This document shows positions 60,682 to 64,000 of a stretch of DNA of 64,000 nt, piece after piece. The DNA is from Bacillota bacterium (lineage in GTDB: Bacteria; Bacillota; Clostridia; Christensenellales; UMGS416). The notes under the pieces are model-generated. The model ran no database searches. It was not told the DNA's origin and saw nothing but the letters and a program-made list of their open reading frames with translations. How positions within the stretch are numbered: the stretch's first letter is position 1; the number at the start of each line of letters is the position of its first letter. Both the position numbers and the translations under genes were made by a program. The stretch spans positions 78,052 through 142,051 of the forward strand of contig JAEWRW010000037.1 in assembly GCA_023398815.1 (NCBI GenBank), read 5' to 3'.

Positions 60682-61331
60682 TTCGTCTCCTTTCCGCGGC
60701 GCTGGGGCGCGGGGTCCGTGAGTTCGGGCAACGCCCCACCGGCGATGGCCCACAGGTACAGGCTGGCAACCGTGCCATAGGGGGAGTAGCGCCGGGCCAG
60801 CCGCGCGAACGTCTCCCGGTCGATGCTCCGTCGGTGATAGAGCATGCGCATCCCCCGGTGGATGGCCAGATCGCCGAAACTCACCACATCGGGCCGCTGC
60901 AGGCAGAAAGTCAAGAGCATTTCGGCCGTCCACATACCCACGCCCGGCAGAACGGTGAGGCGGCGGATGACCTCGTCATCCGGCAGGGTGGCCAGCGCGT
61001 CCACATCGAGGGAGCCCGTCTGCACCTGCCGTGCAAAGCCCTGGATGTAGCCAGCCTTGCGGAACGACATGCCCAGCGCCTGCAACTCATCCACGCTGAG
61101 GGACGCGACGCCCCTGGCGTCCACTGTACCCACCCGGTCTTGCAGCCGCTGCCAGATGGTGGCCTGGGCGCGGGTGGAGATTTGCTGCCCCACGATATGG
61201 TGGACGAGCGAAGTAAACAGATCATTCTCCACAGCTCGGTCGATGTGCCCAATCCGCTCGATGGCCTCGCCCAGCCGCTTGTCGCGTTTCATCAGGTATT
61301 CCGTTTCCTTGTTGCCATATCCAAAAGTCAA
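60678..61331 (-). CDS. DNA-3-methyladenine glycosylase (AlkA-like, HhH-GPD)
   Basis: 217 residues from TTG at 61331, preceded by GAGGTGA with 5 nt spacing. The helix-hairpin-helix LPGVGMWTA (128-136) and catalytic Asp154 (FGDLAIHRG) define the HhH-GPD superfamily. HHIVGQQISTRAQATIWQRL is typical of AlkA-type glycosylases, which excise alkylated purines. First gene of a leftward operon with adaA, ogt and the Fe-S protein. TATAAT (complement of 61352-61357) lies about 20 nt upstream, without a clear -35 box. Confidence 0.92.
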   Translation of the reverse strand: MTFGYGNKETEYLMKRDKRLGEAIERIGHIDRAVENDLFTSLVHHIVGQQISTRAQATIWQRLQDRVGTVDARGVASLSVDELQALGMSFRKAGYIQGFARQVQTGSLDVDALATLPDDEVIRRLTVLPGVGMWTAEMLLTFCLQRPDVVSFGDLAIHRGMRMLYHRRSIDRETFARLARRYSPYGTVASLYLWAIAGGALPELTDPAPQRRGKETK

Positions 61332-61462
61332 AGTGTCACCTCACACCAACCATTATACCGGATGGCTCGTTCGATTTCTTCCCAATTCCCGCTATTTCAT
61401 TGCAGCCGCGGGGCGTGTGCCGCCCCGATGGGTTGGGTTGCAGGGCACAGTCTATACATCGG

Positions 61463-61491
61463 TTGTGGTACCGTTTCCCCCTCTGTATACT
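61463..61491 (+). promoter_or_regulatory. Promoter of the unassigned GH-like gene
   Basis: TTGTGG (61463-61468) and TATACT (61486-61491) are 17 nt apart. Confidence 0.65.
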
Positions 61492-61500
61492 TGGGGAAAC
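61473..61500. promoter_or_regulatory. Operator-like inverted repeat over the promoter
   Basis: GTTTCCCC (61473-61480) and GGGGAAAC (61493-61500) form a perfect 8-bp inverted repeat separated by 12 bp that include most of the -10 box. A dimeric repressor bound here would block the promoter. Confidence 0.6.
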
Positions 61501-61521
61501 CGGCAATAGGAGGGGAAACAT

Positions 61522-63294
61522 TTGGGCAATTACTCCAACTTCAAACTGGTCGTGTACTGCACGGCGGACTCCTTGGCCAAGGCCACCGAGGAATCGCTGG
61601 AGCAGCAGATCGCCTTCTTTGAGCGCACCATCCAGCCCGACAAGGTGTATGTGGAGCCCTATCGCGACAACATTCTGGTGTCCCACGAGCAGCTCCAAAT
61701 GATCAAGCGCGTCTTCGCGGCCCATGGCATCGAGACCGCCGGTGGCATCACCACGACGATCGACGACATCGGCGAGCCCAAGCAGCGCCTGTTTCACACC
61801 TTCTGCTACACCGACGAGGCAATGAAGGACCGCCTGAAGGAGATCGTCCGCCACATCGCGTCGGAGTTTGACGAGTTCATCATCGACGACTTCTACTTCA
61901 CCAACTGCACCTGCGACAGCTGCCGCGCCGCCAAGGGTGACCGCAGCTGGAGCGAGTTCCGGCTGGACCTGATGGAGAAGATCTCCCAGGAGTGCTTCAT
62001 CGACACCGCGCGCTCGGTCAACCCCAACTGCAAGGTGACGATCAAGTACCCCAACTGGATTGAGAGCTTCCAGGAGGTGGGCTACAACCCCGGCCGGCAG
62101 AAGGACATCCACGACATGATCTACACCGGCACCGAGACCCGCCACGCCCAGCACACCCAGCAGCACCTGCCGCGGTACTTGAGCTATTCGCTGATGCGCT
62201 GGATGGAGAACCTGGCCCCCGGCCGCAATGGCGGCGGCTGGCTCGACCCCTATCAGTGCTACCCGCTGGATGTGTACTTGGAGCAGGGGTACCTGACGGT
62301 GCTCTCCAAGCCGCGGGAGGTCATGCTCTTCTGCTGGCACTCGCTCTACGATACCGTCAACATCCCGGCGCTGGGGTTCCAACTGCACAAGCTCGATGAG
62401 CTCATGAGCCAAACGGGCAACTGCGTGGGCCTGCCGGTTTACCACCCGGCGAACGCCTGGGGCGAGGACCATCTGCACGATTACCTGGGCATGCTGGGCA
62501 TCCCGTTTGAGCCGGTGCCCGAGTTCCCGGCTGACGCGCCCAAGGTGTTCCTGACGGCCTCCTCGGCCTGTGACCCGGACATCGTGGCGAAGCTGGAGCA
62601 CTACGTTGCCGCCGGCGGCAAGGCCGTACTGTCCTCGGGCTTTGTGCAGGCCACGCTCTCCCGTGGGCTCACCGAGCTCACCAGCATGCGTGACTGCGGC
62701 CGCCGCGCCACCGTGCGTGATTACATGGTGGAGCTGGGCGGGTTCCGCACGGCCTACCCCACCGCGCCGGAGGCCATCACCATCCCCGTGCTGGAGCACC
62801 GCAACAACAGCACCTGGACGCCGGCCAAGGGCATCGCTGGGGCGGAGAACTTCGGCGTCGTGTACCGCGACACCTACGGCAAGGGCCAGTTGGTAACGAT
62901 CGCCATCCCAGATAATATGGGCGATCTCGCGAAGTACCCGCCGGAGGTGCTCACGCTCATCCGCAGGGAGATGGCGGTGGCCGGTTGCTACCTCGACGGC
63001 TCCACCACGACGGGCCTCTTCGCCTACGACAACGACACCGTGGCAATCTATCCCTTTGTGGTGGATGGTGCCCGGCCCGAGCAGTTCCGCCTGCGGGTGC
63101 AGGGCCTTGCGAAAAAGCTTGTGCACCTGCAAAGCGGACGGGAGGTTGCGCCCCTCTACGCCCGGGACGGCGAGACGGTTTTTGAGCTCTTTACCCTGCC
63201 GGGGCACTTCGCTTTCTACCGCGTGGAGCGGGAGGAGGGCATGACCAGCCAAAACGACGACAAGGATGAGGTGCGTTCGGCCCCGCCGGCGTAA
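61522..63294 (+). CDS. Unassigned protein with GH42-like architecture
   Basis: 590 residues from TTG at 61522 after AGGAGGGG (about 8 nt). I do not recognise the family with certainty. Residues 1-330 look like a TIM barrel (strands LVVYCTAD, KVYVEPYR, ETAGGITTT, DEFIIDDFYF, VTIKYPNW, MLFCWHSL) with an unusual NCTCDSC just after an IIDDFYF strand. Residues about 335-390 resemble the trimerisation/glutaminase-like domain of GH42 (KVFLTASSACDPDIVAKLEHYVAAGGKAVLSSG). The last 90 form a beta domain. No signal peptide. A cytoplasmic sugar-cleaving enzyme is plausible. Catalytic residues were not assigned. Confidence 0.7.
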   Translation: MGNYSNFKLVVYCTADSLAKATEESLEQQIAFFERTIQPDKVYVEPYRDNILVSHEQLQMIKRVFAAHGIETAGGITTTIDDIGEPKQRLFHTFCYTDEAMKDRLKEIVRHIASEFDEFIIDDFYFTNCTCDSCRAAKGDRSWSEFRLDLMEKISQECFIDTARSVNPNCKVTIKYPNWIESFQEVGYNPGRQKDIHDMIYTGTETRHAQHTQQHLPRYLSYSLMRWMENLAPGRNGGGWLDPYQCYPLDVYLEQGYLTVLSKPREVMLFCWHSLYDTVNIPALGFQLHKLDELMSQTGNCVGLPVYHPANAWGEDHLHDYLGMLGIPFEPVPEFPADAPKVFLTASSACDPDIVAKLEHYVAAGGKAVLSSGFVQATLSRGLTELTSMRDCGRRATVRDYMVELGGFRTAYPTAPEAITIPVLEHRNNSTWTPAKGIAGAENFGVVYRDTYGKGQLVTIAIPDNMGDLAKYPPEVLTLIRREMAVAGCYLDGSTTTGLFAYDNDTVAIYPFVVDGARPEQFRLRVQGLAKKLVHLQSGREVAPLYARDGETVFELFTLPGHFAFYRVEREEGMTSQNDDKDEVRSAPPA

Positions 63295-63316
63295 AGACGG
63301 AAGACGCAATGGAGGA

Positions 63317-63345
63317 GCCCCGCGGTTTGCGCCGCGGGGCTTTCG
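63317..63345 (+). terminator. Terminator after the GH-like gene
   Basis: A 10-bp stem AGCCCCGCGG/CCGCGGGGCT (63317-63326 with 63333-63342). The T-run is short (TTC). Confidence 0.65.
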
Positions 63346-63397
63346 CGTTGCGTGTGTTCTTGGGTGGGGGAGGGGCGGACGAACGTGATGGACTATC

Positions 63398-64000
63398 TCA
63401 GACTAAAATGGTATTCTCTCTGCTTGGCCCATTGCCAATATACCGAATGGGGACCCCGATGGCCTCGCTGATCCTTTGTACATACTTCTTTGCGTTTTCA
63501 GGCAACTCATCGAAGGCATTGCAGCACGTGGTGTCTTTGAGCCACCCCCGCATGGTTTCATACACCGGTTCTACGCGGTAGAGGTCGCTCGTATTCGGCA
63601 TGCGCTCGAGTATGCGTCCGTCCAACGTGTAGTGGGTGCACACCTTGATTTCGGGGAGGGTGTCCAGCTTATCCAGCTTGGTTAGCACCAGTTCATCAAA
63701 CCCGTTGATTGCGTTTGCATACCGCAGGATCGGCAAATCAAGCCATCCAATGCGGCGGGAACGGCCTGTTCTGGCTCCGTATTCGTCATCGGGGTTTGCA
63801 CCCGTGCCCCGAAACAGCGCCGCGTCGGTTTCCGGCATCTCCGTGGGGAACGGCCCGTCGCCAACCGCGCTGGAAAACGCCTTGCACACGCCGGTGATGC
63901 AGTCAATCTGCTTTGGTGGGAACCCCCGGTGATCGGCCCTGTCGTGTGGCTTGGCGCGCGTTGCAGCGTCGGCAGCGGCCCAATGGGCGAGAGCGTGTAC
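63398..64000 (-). CDS. purA: Adenylosuccinate synthetase (5' part outside window)
   Basis: The last 200 residues of a GTP-dependent enzyme that joins IMP and aspartate on the way to AMP. Clear family blocks are CKAFSSAVGDGPFPTEM, GARTGRSRRIGWLDLPILRYANAINGFDELVLTKLDKLD, EPVYETMRGW and the C-terminal IGNGPSRENTILV. The 27 residues nearest the window edge (from VHALAHWAAADAA to DHRGF) do not look like the expected TSS-rich loop, so a frame error near the G-run at about 63930 or unusual divergence is possible. Composition is lower in GC than its neighbours. Confidence 0.85.
   Translation of the reverse strand, partial: VHALAHWAAADAATRAKPHDRADHRGFPPKQIDCITGVCKAFSSAVGDGPFPTEMPETDAALFRGTGANPDDEYGARTGRSRRIGWLDLPILRYANAINGFDELVLTKLDKLDTLPEIKVCTHYTLDGRILERMPNTSDLYRVEPVYETMRGWLKDTTCCNAFDELPENAKKYVQRISEAIGVPIRYIGNGPSRENTILV

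Overview
The window comes from a GC-rich, endospore-forming Bacillota bacterium, most probably a member of the Clostridia. The reasons are a complete spoIVA gene, division and cell-wall clusters in the Bacillus/Clostridium order (mraZ-rsmH-ftsL-PBP-murE-mraY-murD-ftsW ... divIB-ylxW-ylxX-sbp-ftsA-ftsZ), a tryptophan T-box leader, AGGAGG-type ribosome binding sites almost everywhere, and a MurE carrying the meso-diaminopimelate motif DNPR. No rRNA or tRNA gene, CRISPR array, prophage or transposase gene is visible. Most of the window is ordinary core genome. The novel-looking material lies in the intergenic regions.

Layout. 1-5390: nadE (leftward, cut by the window edge), then tig-clpP-clpX behind two tandem sigma-A-type promoters and ended by a strong terminator. 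5622-12834: two GNAT acetyltransferases, a sugar-phosphate nucleotidyltransferase fused to a degenerate phosphomannomutase domain, icd, and a BNR-repeat sialidase-like protein. 12968-17581: the rpsF-ssb-rpsR operon, then a MazG-like small protein, yybS, rplI and dnaB. 18012-33969: the division and cell-wall cluster from mraZ to ftsZ, with murA in the place where murG and murB are usual. 34195-38744: a methyltransferase, a YeiH-type membrane protein, an aminoglycoside-nucleotidyltransferase-like protein and spoIVA. 39309-47250: pyrG, thpR, a methyltransferase behind an attenuator-like leader, bipA and an EAL-CBS-GGDEF protein. 47433-52610: a LacI regulator with its own operator, bioY, a GH35/42-like hydrolase, DUF4180, a zinc-ribbon membrane protein and a PHP phosphoesterase. 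52766-55833: T-box-trpS-pat-DUF2284 and a facing glycerophosphodiesterase. 56289-58650: a CE7 esterase and a D,D-carboxypeptidase. 58959-61331: a leftward alkylation-repair operon (alkA-adaA-ogt-CCG Fe-S protein). 61522-63294: an unassigned GH-like protein behind an operator-like inverted repeat. The right edge holds the 3' part of purA.

The most unusual content is two families of intergenic repeats, each present twice. Family C (38745-39017 and 58670-58939) and family A/B (about 40944-41217 forward and 55871-56197 reversed) are each about 270-330 bp long. Both are built of hairpins whose stems are kept by paired substitutions between copies, while certain loop and linker sequences are identical. 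This pattern suggests structured RNAs or RNA-structured miniature mobile elements. Other points of interest are the attenuator-like leader at 42082-42311, 10-bp-phased GTGG repeats around the mraZ start, a pair of 16-bp dyads 33 bp apart upstream of mraZ, and an inverted repeat over the promoter of the 590-residue unknown protein.
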